From the NCBI GenBank assembly GCA_016709675.1, contig JADJMH010000001.1, forward strand, positions 62,001 to 126,000: a DNA stretch of 64,000 nucleotides. Reading direction: 5' to 3'. This document shows positions 18,963-27,790 of this stretch, piece after piece (the first letter of the stretch is position 1; every line of letters begins with the position of its first letter). The translations under genes were made by a program, and so were the position numbers. Under the pieces are notes generated by a model that saw only the letters and a program-made list of their open reading frames with translations, had not been told where the DNA came from and made no database searches. The stretch is from Candidatus Accumulibacter proximus (GTDB taxonomy: Bacteria; Pseudomonadota; Gammaproteobacteria; Burkholderiales; Rhodocyclaceae).

Positions 18963-20089
18963 GCGATTTGGCGACGACATTCCTGAAATTGGGATCGCCA
19001 TGGGGACAAGGTCTGCTCGGAGCTCTGTTCGGACTGTTGATTTCTCGCTTCCTTCCCGTCGACCGATTCGCATTCCCGGTCCTGATTGCCTTGCTGACGG
19101 TTGCGTGCGACAGCCTCTTTGGCCAAGTAGGCAGGTACACGCCCAGCCTTTATCTGTACGTGCTGAGTAACGCAACCACTGGAATGGCGATCGCCTTTGC
19201 CACAGCTCTTTCGCTGCGACGCGGCGAAAGAGAGCCCACCGATCAACCACCCTGGACCCTCGTGTCGTTGGGGTATGCGCTTTTTCCGCTGATATCGCAG
19301 TGGGTGAGCATGCTCCTTGGCCAACTCGAACAGCACGTCTTTGGGGAGTCACGGGAAGTACCGGCGGACGCGTACTACGTGTACTGGTTCCTGGTAAGTC
19401 TCTGCGCCAGCGCGGCACCGGGGTGGTTGGTGGCAAGAGGGCTCGGCGCGGACAAGATTGCGTCAGAGTCCGACCCGGGGCCGGTGGTCGGGGTGGGATC
19501 GGCCGCTCTGGTCGCGTTGTTTGTGTTCGGTCTTGGAGATTCGCTCATGGACCTGCCAAGAAACCGGGCAATTGAGATCATCCTAGCGATCTCGACTGTG
19601 GCAAGCGGCTGTGTCGCGGCTCGGTATCTCTATACCGAAGCGGCAATTAGCAAGGCGAAGGCGGTGGGAATTAGCTCGATATGGTTGATCGCCGCCGCGA
19701 TTGCCATAGCGGCCTGGCTGCTGCTCGCGCCGGAAGTCGGCAGCCCACTGGACTATGAACGTTTTCCGCCACCGCCGCCACCGCCGTTTGGGGGAGACAT
19801 CGGCTACTACGACAACCCGAGCGACTTCTCCTTGTTCTACCTTGCCTGGAGTGCATTGGGAATCGGTGCAGCATGTTCGTTGGTCTCGTGCTTGCTGATG
19901 TCACCCGACATCCTGCGAGCAGTCAAGACCGCCACTGCGGTTGCAGTTGCGTTTCAGGTCGCTGCGATGCTGACACTACTGCTGGCCGGCCGAAACTTCG
20001 GTACCTTGGCGCTGGGCTGGGGCTGCTGCGCATACTTCTGCGCGCAATTGATGGAACGATTCCACCGAAGCGAGCGGTTCCTCGCGTAG
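18896..20089 (+). CDS. Polytopic membrane protein of unknown function
   Basis: 397 aa from the ATG at 18896 (MSQQTHDTPLPAPVAFALYF). About 12 hydrophobic segments are visible, among them WGQGLLGALFGLLISRFL, FPVLIALLTVACDSLF, VVGVGSAALVALFVFGLG, SSIWLIAAAIAIAAWLLLAP and TATAVAVAFQVAAMLTLLL. A loop with PPPPPPPFGGD sits before helix 10. No transporter family is recognised. The start lies inside the 3' end of 18081-18962 (67-bp overlap), so the pair is probably co-translated. An alternative GTG start at 18866 is possible. Confidence 0.65.
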   Translation: MSQQTHDTPLPAPVAFALYFMLSDLATTFLKLGSPWGQGLLGALFGLLISRFLPVDRFAFPVLIALLTVACDSLFGQVGRYTPSLYLYVLSNATTGMAIAFATALSLRRGEREPTDQPPWTLVSLGYALFPLISQWVSMLLGQLEQHVFGESREVPADAYYVYWFLVSLCASAAPGWLVARGLGADKIASESDPGPVVGVGSAALVALFVFGLGDSLMDLPRNRAIEIILAISTVASGCVAARYLYTEAAISKAKAVGISSIWLIAAAIAIAAWLLLAPEVGSPLDYERFPPPPPPPFGGDIGYYDNPSDFSLFYLAWSALGIGAACSLVSCLLMSPDILRAVKTATAVAVAFQVAAMLTLLLAGRNFGTLALGWGCCAYFCAQLMERFHRSERFLA

Positions 20090-20199
20090 CAGGCGTGCCG
20101 ACCCGGGCACCCCAAGTGCTCACTCCAGCCTTGCCAGAAGCGCAACCGAGGCTGCTCTGCGGCTGCACCGAGCGGGCTGCCAATATGGATCACATGTTC

Positions 20200-20263
20200 G
20201 GGTCACAACTCCGGGGTCATCACAACTCCCGAGTCACATCACAACTCCGGGGTCACAACTCCG
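20200..20263 (+). repeat. Short tandem GGTCACAACTCC repeats
   Basis: Four imperfect copies of (G)GGTCACAACTCC(G) spaced 15-20 bp apart: GGTCACAACTCCG, CATCACAACTCCC, CATCACAACTCCG, GGTCACAACTCCG. Units and spacers are too short and irregular for CRISPR. They lie between the membrane module and the IS66 remnant. Confidence 0.7.
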
Positions 20264-20338
20264 TAAGCGTCCAGCGGGCCCATCTACCAATCCAGTGCCA
20301 GTTGCCGCACCCTCTCGAGGTTTTCACGGGAGAGCGCG

Positions 20339-20617
20339 ATGGGCAAGGCTGGAGAAGTGGCAGGGTATTGGCAAGGGCATGTAGCAGGTTGGCAGGCGAG
20401 TGGCGGTAGCCAGAAGGCCTATTGTGCGCGGAACGGGCTGAAGGCGAGATCACTGAGTTACTGGCACCGGCGTTTGGCGAAGGAGAGTGGAACGGTCGTT
20501 ACCGCCGTGCCAGTGACTCTCGTTCCCGCGACGATAGCGCCTGTTGCACCCCATTCGGGGCCAAGCCTGTCGCTGTGCATGCAATTATCTAGCTGTTTCC
20601 CCAAAGCCTCCGGTTAA
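20339..20617 (+). pseudogene. IS66-family accessory protein TnpA, truncated
   Basis: The N-terminal ~50 residues match IS66 TnpA: YWQGHVAGWQASGGSQKAYC and ARNGLKARSLSYWHRRL. After ~residue 70 the usual C-terminal beta-rich segment (ending in an arginine-rich tail) is missing, replaced by unrelated codons up to a TAA. The tnpB and tnpC partners are absent, so this is an IS66 remnant. Confidence 0.7.
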
Positions 20618-20740
20618 GTGCCGCATACAGTGTACCCTTGCCGGAAATGACCGACTGGCATGTCCGCTCAATCTCTTCAATTACTGCAGCCACTCTGGGG
20701 TTAATCGGATCAACATCAGCCAATCCTTGCACCTCATTAC
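20589..20740 (-). pseudogene. Unassigned C-terminal protein fragment
   Basis: On the minus strand a well-formed stretch DINPRVAAVIEEIERTCQSV-like (actual VDPINPRVAAVIEEIERTC) continues QSVISGKGTLYAALNRRLWG and ends at a stop. The helical composition is more protein-like than its surroundings, and it abuts the REP-like array. It could be the tail of a gene associated with that repeat, but the family is not recognised. Confidence 0.3.
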
Positions 20741-20985
20741 GGTGACATTGACATTGCGGTGACACGACATTGCGGTGACACACACATTGCGGTGACACAC
20801 ATTGCGGTGACAGTATACTTTTTTCATTCCGTCAGCAGCCCTAGACAATATACGGTCACCGAATTTGCGTCACCGAATTTGTCACCGTCACCGAATCTAC
20901 TATTGACTATACTGTCACCTAATTCAGTGTCACCTAATTCAGTCACCTAATTCACACCTAATTCTCAGTCACCTAATTCTCAAGC
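20740..20985. repeat. Inverted REP-like array (GGTGACA units facing GTCACC units)
   Basis: The left half has at least four TTGCGGTGACA units (from ~20740 to 20812), the last followed by GTATACT. The right half has GTCACCGAATTTG, GTCACCGAATC, ACTGTCACCTAATTCA and further TCACCTAATTC units to ~20980. The two halves are inverted with respect to each other, as in REPIN-type structures. The same units flank the IS5 element. No RAYT transposase gene is in this window. Confidence 0.65.
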
Positions 20986-21444
20986 TACCGCGTCGACTTC
21001 TGAATGGCGTGATGGTTTTCTGCGGCGAGCGCCTTTTGCGACGGCCGGAGGCAAGGCGACAAGTCGAGCGGGTGGGTTGAGTCGAAAGCGTTCGCGAAAT
21101 TCGCCGCCGACCGGCCATCGCTAATCGACCTGCACGCGTCGGCTACCGAGATTTCAGGTGCTTGACCTGCAGCCGACAGAATGGCATCGCCGAGTCTGTC
21201 TCCGCTTTGGCCTAGGTGCTTCCGTCGGACGTCCGGCAGGTTCCGGAGGGAACCTGTCCTTCAGGCGTCCGGTTTGAAGTTGGACTGACGGGCGGCTTCT
21301 GGCCGGATGCCGACCTGCGCCATCCGACACCCACTGACTGCTTTCCGGAGCGTACCGGTCGGTCAGGCGAGGAAATCGACATCCTCAGCCGAATGACCGG
21401 TTACGGTTGATCGCCCTAGGTCGGGTTAAAGGGGCCGCGCTCGA
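20986..21444. other. Intergenic, no gene supported
   Basis: About 460 bp with several short inverted repeats (for example around CGGACGTCCGGCAGG at 21226-21245 and ACCGGTCGGTC at 21354). A 64-codon open frame at 21216-21410 has no recognisable domain. Nothing convincing is seen. Confidence 0.4.
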
Positions 21445-21720
21445 TCAATTGCAAACCCGTGAACCCAAAGGGAATCCTTCGGGCCGTCGGATTGAGGCAA
21501 GAGAGAGGTCTATATCCAGTTCGGGCCAGTAGAGATGTTCCGGCGCGGGCCACTCGACATGACATATTTGATCAATGGCGGCACGGCGAAACCAGGGAAA
21601 TTGCTCAAATGAAAGGAGCAACTCTTCGTCGTTCAGCAGCAACCAAAACCCATGTTTTGAAACATGGGTAACTTCAGGCGATTTCCAGAGATAGAGGTAC
21701 CGATAAACGACAGCCGTCAT
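21445..21720 (-). CDS. DUF2442 protein
   Basis: 91 aa. The core LWKSPEVTHVSKHGFWLLL, then DEELLLSFEQFPWFR, LYWPELDIDLSLASIRRPEG and FPLGSRV is characteristic of DUF2442, small proteins often located next to DUF4160 or in toxin-antitoxin-like pairs. Relatives usually begin at the MWKSP position. Here that codon is CTG, and the only nearby ATG (21720) lies inside an inverted repeat that abuts the gene. The repeat may have replaced the original start. Confidence 0.75.
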   Translation of the reverse strand: MTAVVYRYLYLWKSPEVTHVSKHGFWLLLNDEELLLSFEQFPWFRRAAIDQICHVEWPAPEHLYWPELDIDLSLASIRRPEGFPLGSRVCN

Positions 21721-21799
21721 CCCCGCGAAAGCGGGGATCCACCGTTCGGCCCGATGTAGGATAGAGCCTGGACTGGATTCCCGCTTGCGCGGGAATGAC
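21716..21799. repeat. Imperfect inverted repeat (intergenic repeat element)
   Basis: GTCATCCCCGCGAAAGCGGG continues to GATCCA on the left and is matched by TGGATTCCCGCTTGCGCGGGAATGAC on the right, 84 bp end to end. Such GTCATTCCCGCG repeats are common dispersed elements in proteobacteria. Read through, it encodes the familiar FPRKRES/RWIPAFAGMT peptides. It overlaps the 5' end of the DUF2442 gene. Confidence 0.8.
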
Positions 21800-21933
21800 G
21801 GAACTCCTGGACGGTTTGGGATGGCAATCCATGGAATTCGCCTCAGGTGTCGAAATGACTGTGCCAGGCATTTGTGACTGTTCCAATGCGAGTTACAAAG
21901 GTGAGTGCCATGTCTGCACTTTACCTGCATGAA

Positions 21934-22569
21934 TTATAAAGATCCAGGTTCAGAATTGACTGGTGTTTCAACGCCGGGTGCTGCGCCATCCGGCAACTTC
22001 TCCAGAATCGCCTGCCAGCGAATCACGATCTCCGGGAAAATCGTCGGCGCGCGTTCGCCGGCCATGTCGGCGATTTCCGGGCCCCCGTATAGCCCGCCTT
22101 TCAAGGTGTACACCGTAACGACGCGGTCGACCGGGTGAACCAGCCAATATTCACGGACGCCGGCGCGTTCGTAGAGCGCGCGTTTGGTCAGGTGATCGTG
22201 GCGAGCGGTGGCGGGGGAGAGGACTTCGATGATCCAGTCCGGTGCGCCGCGGACATTGCGTTCGGTGATTTTTTCGGGGTCGCAGACGACCAGAATGTCG
22301 GGCTGCACGACGGTCGCGGCTTGCTCGTCGGCTTCATCCGATGCCGGTAGCAGAACGTCGACCGGAGCGATCAGGGCGCTGCAAGGGGTGCCGTCTAGCG
22401 CTTCATCAATCTGCCGGAATAACTGTCCGGCTAGCGCCTGGTGACTGATCGTCGGCGCCGGGGCCATGGCATAGGGCTTGCCGTTAATTAGTTCCCAGCG
22501 TTCGTCCTCCGGCCATTGCAGATAGTCGGCATAGGTGAAGCGATGTCCATCGGCTTTGGGCAGAGCCAT
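21934..22569 (-). CDS. Uma2-family (DUF820) putative endonuclease, second copy
   Basis: 211 aa beginning MALPKADGHRFTYADYLQWP. Family motifs: WELINGKPYAMAPAPTISHQ, VVQPDILVVCDPEKI, GAPDWIIEVLSPATARHDHL, KRALYERAGVREYWLVHP. These include the conserved Asp and E-x-L-S-P residues of the PD-(D/E)XK-like fold. It shares the family but not close identity with 8046-8606. The biological role of Uma2 proteins is not established. The ATG at 22569 is selected because conserved sequence starts right after it. Confidence 0.88.
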   Translation of the reverse strand: MALPKADGHRFTYADYLQWPEDERWELINGKPYAMAPAPTISHQALAGQLFRQIDEALDGTPCSALIAPVDVLLPASDEADEQAATVVQPDILVVCDPEKITERNVRGAPDWIIEVLSPATARHDHLTKRALYERAGVREYWLVHPVDRVVTVYTLKGGLYGGPEIADMAGERAPTIFPEIVIRWQAILEKLPDGAAPGVETPVNSEPGSL

Positions 22570-22640
22570 GGCGGAAACTCCATTTGGGAGGCGGATGCTT
22601 GCATTGTGCGTTGCATCCGCCTGACGATCAATGTGGCATC

Positions 22641-23715
22641 CTAATCGTTTAGCCGCGTTGGCAGCACATCGCGCAGCAGTACGGCGGCGTCCCGGATCAT
22701 CTTTTCGGTGGTTTCCCTGTCGACGCAGGCGTCGGTGACCGAGCAGCCGCACCTGAACTGCGCCAGGTCGGCCGGGATCGCCTGGTTGTCGGCCTCGATG
22801 TTGGATTCGACCATGACGCCGACCAGCGAGCAGTTGCCGCCGCGGATCTGATTGACCACGTCGGCCATCACCAGCGGTTGCAGTTCAGGATTCTTGAAGC
22901 TGTTGGCGTGCGAGCAGTCGACGACGATATTGGCCGGCAGTTTCGCCTTTTTCATCGCCTGTTCCGCCATCGATACCGACACCGTGTCGTAGTTCGGCCG
23001 CCCGTCGCCGCCGCGCAGAACGATGTGGCCGTAGCCGTTACCGGTGGTGCGGACCACCGCGACGCGGCCCTGGCCGTTGATGCCGAGGAAGGAATACGGC
23101 TTCGACGCCGACAGGATCGCGTTGATCGCCACCGCGAGGTCGCCGCTGGTGCCGTTCTTGAAGCCGACCGGCGTCGACAGCCCGGAGGACATCTCGCGAT
23201 GCGTCGGCGATTCGGTCGTGCGGGCGCCGATCGCGGTCACGTGATAAGGTCGCCGAAATACTGCGGCGAGCTCGGGTCGAGCGCCTCGGTGCCGGTCGGC
23301 AGACCGATTTCTGCGATGTCGAGGAGGAACTGGCGGGCCTGCTCCATGCCGACGTCGACGCGGAAGGAATCGTCCATGAAGGATCGTTGATGTAGCCCTT
23401 CCAGCCCACCGTCGTGCGCGGCTTCTCGAAATAGACGCGCATGATGATCTGCAGCGTGTTGCCGACCTCGTCCGCCAGCCCCTTCAGGCGCCGCGCGTAG
23501 TCGATGCCGGCGACCGGGTCGTGGATCGAGCACGTGCCGACGACGACGAATAGGCGATGGTCGCGGCGGTCAAGGATGTCGCGCAACACCTGCCGGCCCT
23601 GCGTGACCGTGTCCGTCGGGGCGACCGAAATCGGCAGGCGGGCGTGGATTTCCTCCGGCATTGGCATCGCGTCGAAGGCGGTTACGTTGATGTTTTCGAT
23701 GCTCTGTGTCGTCAT
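22641..23715 (-). pseudogene. aroG: DAHP synthase (class I, AroG type) with two frameshifts
   Basis: The 3-deoxy-7-phosphoheptulonate synthase frame starts MTTQSIENINVTAF and includes VVGTCSIHDPVAGIDYARRL and TTVGWKGYINDP. It shifts at ~23375 to MDDSFRVDVGMEQARQFLLD, ending GTEALDPSSPQYFGDLIT, then shifts again at ~23240 to TAIGARTTESPTHREMSSGL. The rest is complete to RDVLPTRLND. The reaction would be phosphoenolpyruvate plus erythrose 4-phosphate, first step of aromatic amino acid synthesis. Both breaks fit 1-2-base indels, so sequencing error cannot be excluded; otherwise it is recently inactivated. Confidence 0.88.
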
Positions 23716-23717
23716 GT

Positions 23718-24102
23718 TCAGCTCGTGAGCTGGCGAATCATGTCCTTGACCGCGGCCACCTTGTCGCCGAGGGCCGGGCAATGGCGCAAGAGCGCGATTT
23801 TATCCTGCCCGGCCAGCCTGTAGCTCCGGTTTTTCTGGATCAGCGCGATGATCCTCGCCGGGTCGACCGGCGGATTGCGGGAAAATTTCGGGCCGAACTG
23901 CAGCGTTACTTGGTCGGCGGTGGCGTCCAGCTATTGCACTCATAGCGGCTTGACCAGCAGCCGCAGGCGATGCATGGCGAGCAGCGACTGCGCTTGCAGC
24001 GGTAACTGGCCGAAGCGGTGCTCCTTGTCGATGACCACCAGCCCGAGGCGCTGGAATTTGACATCCTTGCCGAACAACTTGTGCGTGCCGATCATGATGT
24101 CG
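23718..24102 (-). pseudogene. mfd: mfd remnant with a large internal deletion
   Basis: Minus-strand codons read VDIMIGTHKLFGKDVKFQRL, then GLVVIDKEHRFG, the helicase DEEH box with E changed to K. They pass directly into LPLQAQSLLAMHRLRLLVKP, which belongs to the C-terminal domain of transcription-repair coupling factor. Two stops follow, then DATADQVTLQFGPK, PPVDPARIIALIQKNRSYRL and the usual Mfd C-terminus. The join between HRFG and the similar DRFG of the C-terminal domain suggests recombination at that short similarity. It is not functional. Confidence 0.75.
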
Positions 24103-24111
24103 ATCCGACGT

Positions 24112-24517
24112 CGAGACGCTGGCGCTGCGCATTTTCCTGAGCGTCGTGGAACAAGCCTCGCGCCGCGTCTGCCCGCCGGCGGGCTCCAGTTCCCGGATCG
24201 GCGCGGTGGCCTTCATCCACCGCTTTGGCGCGTTGCTCAATCCGCATGAGCACCTCGACTGCCTCGTCATCGAGGGCGTCTTTACGGCAAATGCTTCAGG
24301 AGCGGCGACGTTTCACGAAAGCGGTGCCCCCGACCAGAAGTTGCTCGACGAAGTCCACGCCAAGGTCCGCCATCGTCTGCTGCGCGCGCTGACGCGGCGC
24401 GGTGTGCTTGAGCCGGAAGACGCCGAGACGATGGCGGACTGGGAGCATGGTGGCGGCTTCTCACTCGATACTCACGCGGAGCTCGCCTACCATGGCTACC
24501 GGTATCACAGCACCTGA
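24112..24517 (+). pseudogene. Internal fragment of an IS91-like transposase
   Basis: Plus-strand codons encode [20 protein letters not shown], then [48 protein letters not shown] and [10 protein letters not shown]. This is the Y2 transposase core region of IS91-like elements, including the HxH-type metal site (NPHEHLDC). Both ends are missing: it begins at the mfd remnant and runs into unrelated codons that overlap the pssA 3' end. It is related to, but does not overlap, the C-terminal pieces at 16326 and 62323. Confidence 0.78.
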
Positions 24518-25890
24518 TTCACCAGGCGATCGGCGCGGGTACGGGCGAGGCGTTTGAGAATGCGCTGCACCGGCAACGGGTAGGTGTCGGCGGCGTCCAG
24601 CGCGCTGTGGTGGTCAAGCCGGCGCGTGTGCGCCAGGATGCCTGCCAACTCGGTCTGGTGCTGGGCCAGCAAGCGGCGCTGCGGGTCGTGGATCAACAAC
24701 CCGTTCTCGAGGTCCAGGCGCCAGGCGCGCGGATTGAGGTTGCTGCCGGTGATGAGCGCGTAATCGTCGTCAACCAAGAGGCCCTTCAGATGGAAAGTGT
24801 GGTTCTCGTGGCGCCAGAGATGCAGATCGAGCAGCCCGCGGTCGACGGCGTCCTGGTGCGCCTTGCAGAAACGGCGCAGGTTGGCTTCGTAGAGGTAAGG
24901 AAGGGCGCCAATCGTCGAGAAAGGCTGCTCCGGGGGAATGTAGAAATCATTGGCTGTCTTGTCGCCGACGACGATCGTCACCCGGCAGCGCTGCCTGATC
25001 TTCTCGTCGATGGCCCGCCGGACTGGCCCCGGGAGGTTGAAATAGGGGGTGAACAGCACCAGGCGCTGCTCGGCACGGTGGATCATCTGCAGGATGGCCG
25101 AGTTCAGCGCGTTGTCGCGACTGCCGAAACCCAGCAGGGGAGTGATTGCGACCTCGCCCTGGCCGACCACGCCCGAAGCGACGCCGTAGCGGCTTTTCGC
25201 GAGAACCCGGCGGAAGCTGATGATGGCGCTGCGCAGTGATCGTGTTTTCGGCCTCACGGCGGCGTCCACGCGACAGACAGCGGCGTTCGTCTGCAGGACA
25301 CCGGTCATCAGGGCGGCCATGCTGTCGGCCAGTCGATCACTCTCGATCAGATGGTAGCGATCGAGGCGATAGCGATCAAACCGATGCAGGTAGACATCAT
25401 TGATGCTGGCGCCGCTATAGAGAACGCTGTCGTCGATGATGAATCCCTTCAGGTGCATCACACCCATCCATTCCCGCGTCTGCACCGGCACGCCATGGAT
25501 CGGGACACCAGGGCCGAGGCGGCCAGCCATCTCGCTGTACAGGGCGGCATTGCCGGAACTCGCAGCCTTGCCGATCAGCCCCCGCTGGGCGCGGTGCCAG
25601 TCCACGAAGACGGCAATCTGCAGACCCGGACACGCTGACCTGGCCGCATAAAGCGCCGCGAGGACCTCTCTGCCGGCTTCGTCATCCTGCAGGTAGAGCA
25701 CCGCGATCAGAATTCGCCGCTTGGCGTTGGCGATGCGCTGGAGCAGCGTGGCGCGAAAATCGGCGGGGTCGGACAGAGTCCGAACGCGGTCGGCAGGTAC
25801 CGGCACGCCCGCCAGAGCGTCCAGACTCGCCACCGACCGACGGCGGCCACGCAGGCTTTGCACCGCCGCAGCCAGGGCGGAGTTCATCAT
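24505..25890 (-). CDS. pssA: PLD-type phosphatidylserine synthase / phospholipase D family protein
   Basis: 461 aa, near the 451 aa of E. coli PssA. Two HKD motifs are present, [10 protein letters not shown] and [10 protein letters not shown], each followed by S-G-x-N/I. Other PssA-like segments are [36 protein letters not shown] and [15 protein letters not shown]. It would exchange CMP of CDP-diacylglycerol for serine at the membrane. No good ribosome site precedes ATG 25890; the next ATG at 25887 and a TTG at 25980 are alternatives. Confidence 0.85.
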
Positions 25891-26000
25891 CGGAGGGAAG
25901 CCGGGAGTGGGTGCCGTGGCCAGGAGAACTGGCGGGTCGATGCCGGTGGCGAACCGGCGCTCTGTGGCGTGAAACCGCAAGCGCAGGCCATCGGCAGACT

Positions 26001-26186
26001 CTAGTTCCGCTTCCTGGGTGCGTCAGTATCGGGGGCGAGAAACATTCCCACCCCGACGATGATCAGCAGCACCGGCCACCAGGTGCGCAGCAACTGAGCA
26101 AAATCGACCTCCAGAAGGCCCAGGTTGATTGCCAGCGCCAGGATACCGATCAGAATCAGCGCGATGGCGCCAAGGTTTCCCCTCAT
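26001..26186 (-). CDS. Small two-helix membrane protein (LiaF N-terminal / DUF5668-like)
   Basis: 61 aa. Two hydrophobic helices, LGAIALILIGILALAINLG and WWPVLLIIVGVGMFLA, are linked by LLEVDFAQLLRT and end in a charged tail DTDAPRKRN. This double-helix pattern with WWPVLLI is typical of the small transmembrane domain found in LiaF-like and DUF5668 proteins. GGGAGGAAATGA immediately precedes the ATG, a strong initiation site. Function unknown. Confidence 0.8.
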   Translation of the reverse strand: MRGNLGAIALILIGILALAINLGLLEVDFAQLLRTWWPVLLIIVGVGMFLAPDTDAPRKRN

Positions 26187-26275
26187 TTCATTTCCTCCCG
26201 AGTCTGCCACACGAATGCGCTCCGCTGGCCGATAGGGCCAGGCACCTGGCAAGGCGCCGGCGACGGCAGCGGGCA

Positions 26276-27718
26276 TCAAGGAACATACTGATCCAGGTAA
26301 TCATTCACTGCCAGCATCCCCAGTTTGTGCACGTCGCGCGAAGACTCGAGGATCGTGCCCTGCTGCGGCGGGGAAAACCAGCGCGCCAGATGAGTCCTGA
26401 ATTTTTCCATCAACACCGGAATTCCCTCGGTGCGCCGACGACAGTGGCCAAGCGGATACTCCGAGACGAGTTCTGCTGTCTGGCGACCGTCGGTGAAGAA
26501 TATCTGCACAGCGTTGGCGATCGAGCGCTTGCCCGCATCCAGATAGTCAGCCGAAAACCGCGGCTCCTCGCGGACCTCCATCCTGGCACGCAGCAGGTCG
26601 ATCCGCGGGTCTGCTGCCGCCTCGTCCTCGTAGTCCTCGGCGCTCAGCCGGCCCCTGATCAGCGCGACGGCGACCATGTATTGCAGACAGTGGTCGCGGT
26701 CGGCCGGATTGTGCAGCGGCCCCTTCTTGTCGATGATGCGCAACGCCGACTCGTGCGTGCGAATCACCACCCTGGCGATCGTGTCGAGCCGTCCGACCAC
26801 CTGCGGATGCAGCTGCAGCGCGCACTCGACGGCCGTCTGAGCGTGGAACTCCGCCGGGTAACTGATCTTGAACAGCACATTCTCCATCACGTAGCTGCCA
26901 TAGGGTCGCGACAGGCGGAAGGTCTGGCCCTTGAACAGGACGTCGTAGAAGCCCCAGGTCGGCGCGGTCAACACGGTCGGATAACCCATCTCGCCCTTCA
27001 GCGAAATGAGTGCCAGCAGCACGCCACGCGCGGTCGCATCGCCGGCCGCCCAGGACTTGCGTGAACCGGTGTTCGGTGCGTGACGATAGGTGCGCAGCGG
27101 CTGGCCATCAACCAGGGCCTGCGAGACGGCGTTGATGATCTGCTCGCGTCCACCGCCCATCAGCCAGGCGCATACCGCCGCCGTCGCCACCTTGACCAGT
27201 ACCACGTGGTCGAGCCCGACGCGATTGAAGCTGTTCTCCAGTGCCAGCACGCCCTGGATCTCGTAGGCCTTGATCATCGCTTCGAGCACCTGGCGCATGC
27301 GCAGTGGCGCCTGTCCGCCGGCAAGGCGGGTCCGGGACAGCCAGTCGGCGGTGGCGAGGATGCCCCCGAGGTTGTCCGAAGGATGTCCCCACTCGGCCGC
27401 CAGCCAGGTGTCGTTGAAATCGAGCCAGCGAATCAGGGTGCCGGTATTGAAGGCGGCCAGCACCGGGTCGAGCTGCAACGCAGTGCCGGGAACTCTGGCG
27501 CCATGGGGTACGACGGTGCCCGGGACAATCGGTCCCAGCAGTTTGCTGCAGGCCGGATAGGCGAGCGCCTCGAGTCCACAGCCGAGGGCGTCGATCAGAC
27601 AGTAGCGCGCCGTCTCGAAGGCTTCCCTCGAATCGACCTTGAAGTTCAGAACGTAATCGGCAATATCGACCAGGACCTGGTCGGGATCAGGGCGGGAGGC
27701 GGGAATTCGTGTACTCAT
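26276..27718 (-). CDS. prpD: 2-methylcitrate dehydratase PrpD
   Basis: 480 aa, MmgE/PrpD family (E. coli PrpD is 483 aa). It dehydrates 2-methylcitrate to 2-methyl-cis-aconitate in the methylcitrate cycle of propionyl-CoA degradation. Diagnostic segments: WLDFNDTWLAAEWGHPSDNL, GDATARGVLLALISLKGEMG, FKISYPAEFHAQTAVECALQ. AGAGAAG precedes the ATG at 27718. It lies 72 bp downstream of prpC on the same strand. prpB and acnD/prpF are not in the window. Confidence 0.94.
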   Translation of the reverse strand: MSTRIPASRPDPDQVLVDIADYVLNFKVDSREAFETARYCLIDALGCGLEALAYPACSKLLGPIVPGTVVPHGARVPGTALQLDPVLAAFNTGTLIRWLDFNDTWLAAEWGHPSDNLGGILATADWLSRTRLAGGQAPLRMRQVLEAMIKAYEIQGVLALENSFNRVGLDHVVLVKVATAAVCAWLMGGGREQIINAVSQALVDGQPLRTYRHAPNTGSRKSWAAGDATARGVLLALISLKGEMGYPTVLTAPTWGFYDVLFKGQTFRLSRPYGSYVMENVLFKISYPAEFHAQTAVECALQLHPQVVGRLDTIARVVIRTHESALRIIDKKGPLHNPADRDHCLQYMVAVALIRGRLSAEDYEDEAAADPRIDLLRARMEVREEPRFSADYLDAGKRSIANAVQIFFTDGRQTAELVSEYPLGHCRRRTEGIPVLMEKFRTHLARWFSPPQQGTILESSRDVHKLGMLAVNDYLDQYVP

Positions 27719-27790
27719 AAGGCTTCTCTTCGTGCTCGGCGCTGCCGTCCAGGTACTCAGAAAGACACCGTCGCCAGATCGCCACATTAC

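Noticed and set aside
20200..20263. Possible CRISPR array
   Set aside because: Four short irregular units with short spacers, no cas genes, and unequal spacing.
21216..21410. 64-codon plus-strand frame
   Set aside because: No family resemblance and short inverted repeats run through it.
24607..25239. Plus-strand open frame opposite pssA
   Set aside because: Shadow of the HKD-containing gene.
26129..27064. Plus-strand open frame opposite prpD
   Set aside because: Arg-rich antisense frame; prpD motifs are on the other strand.
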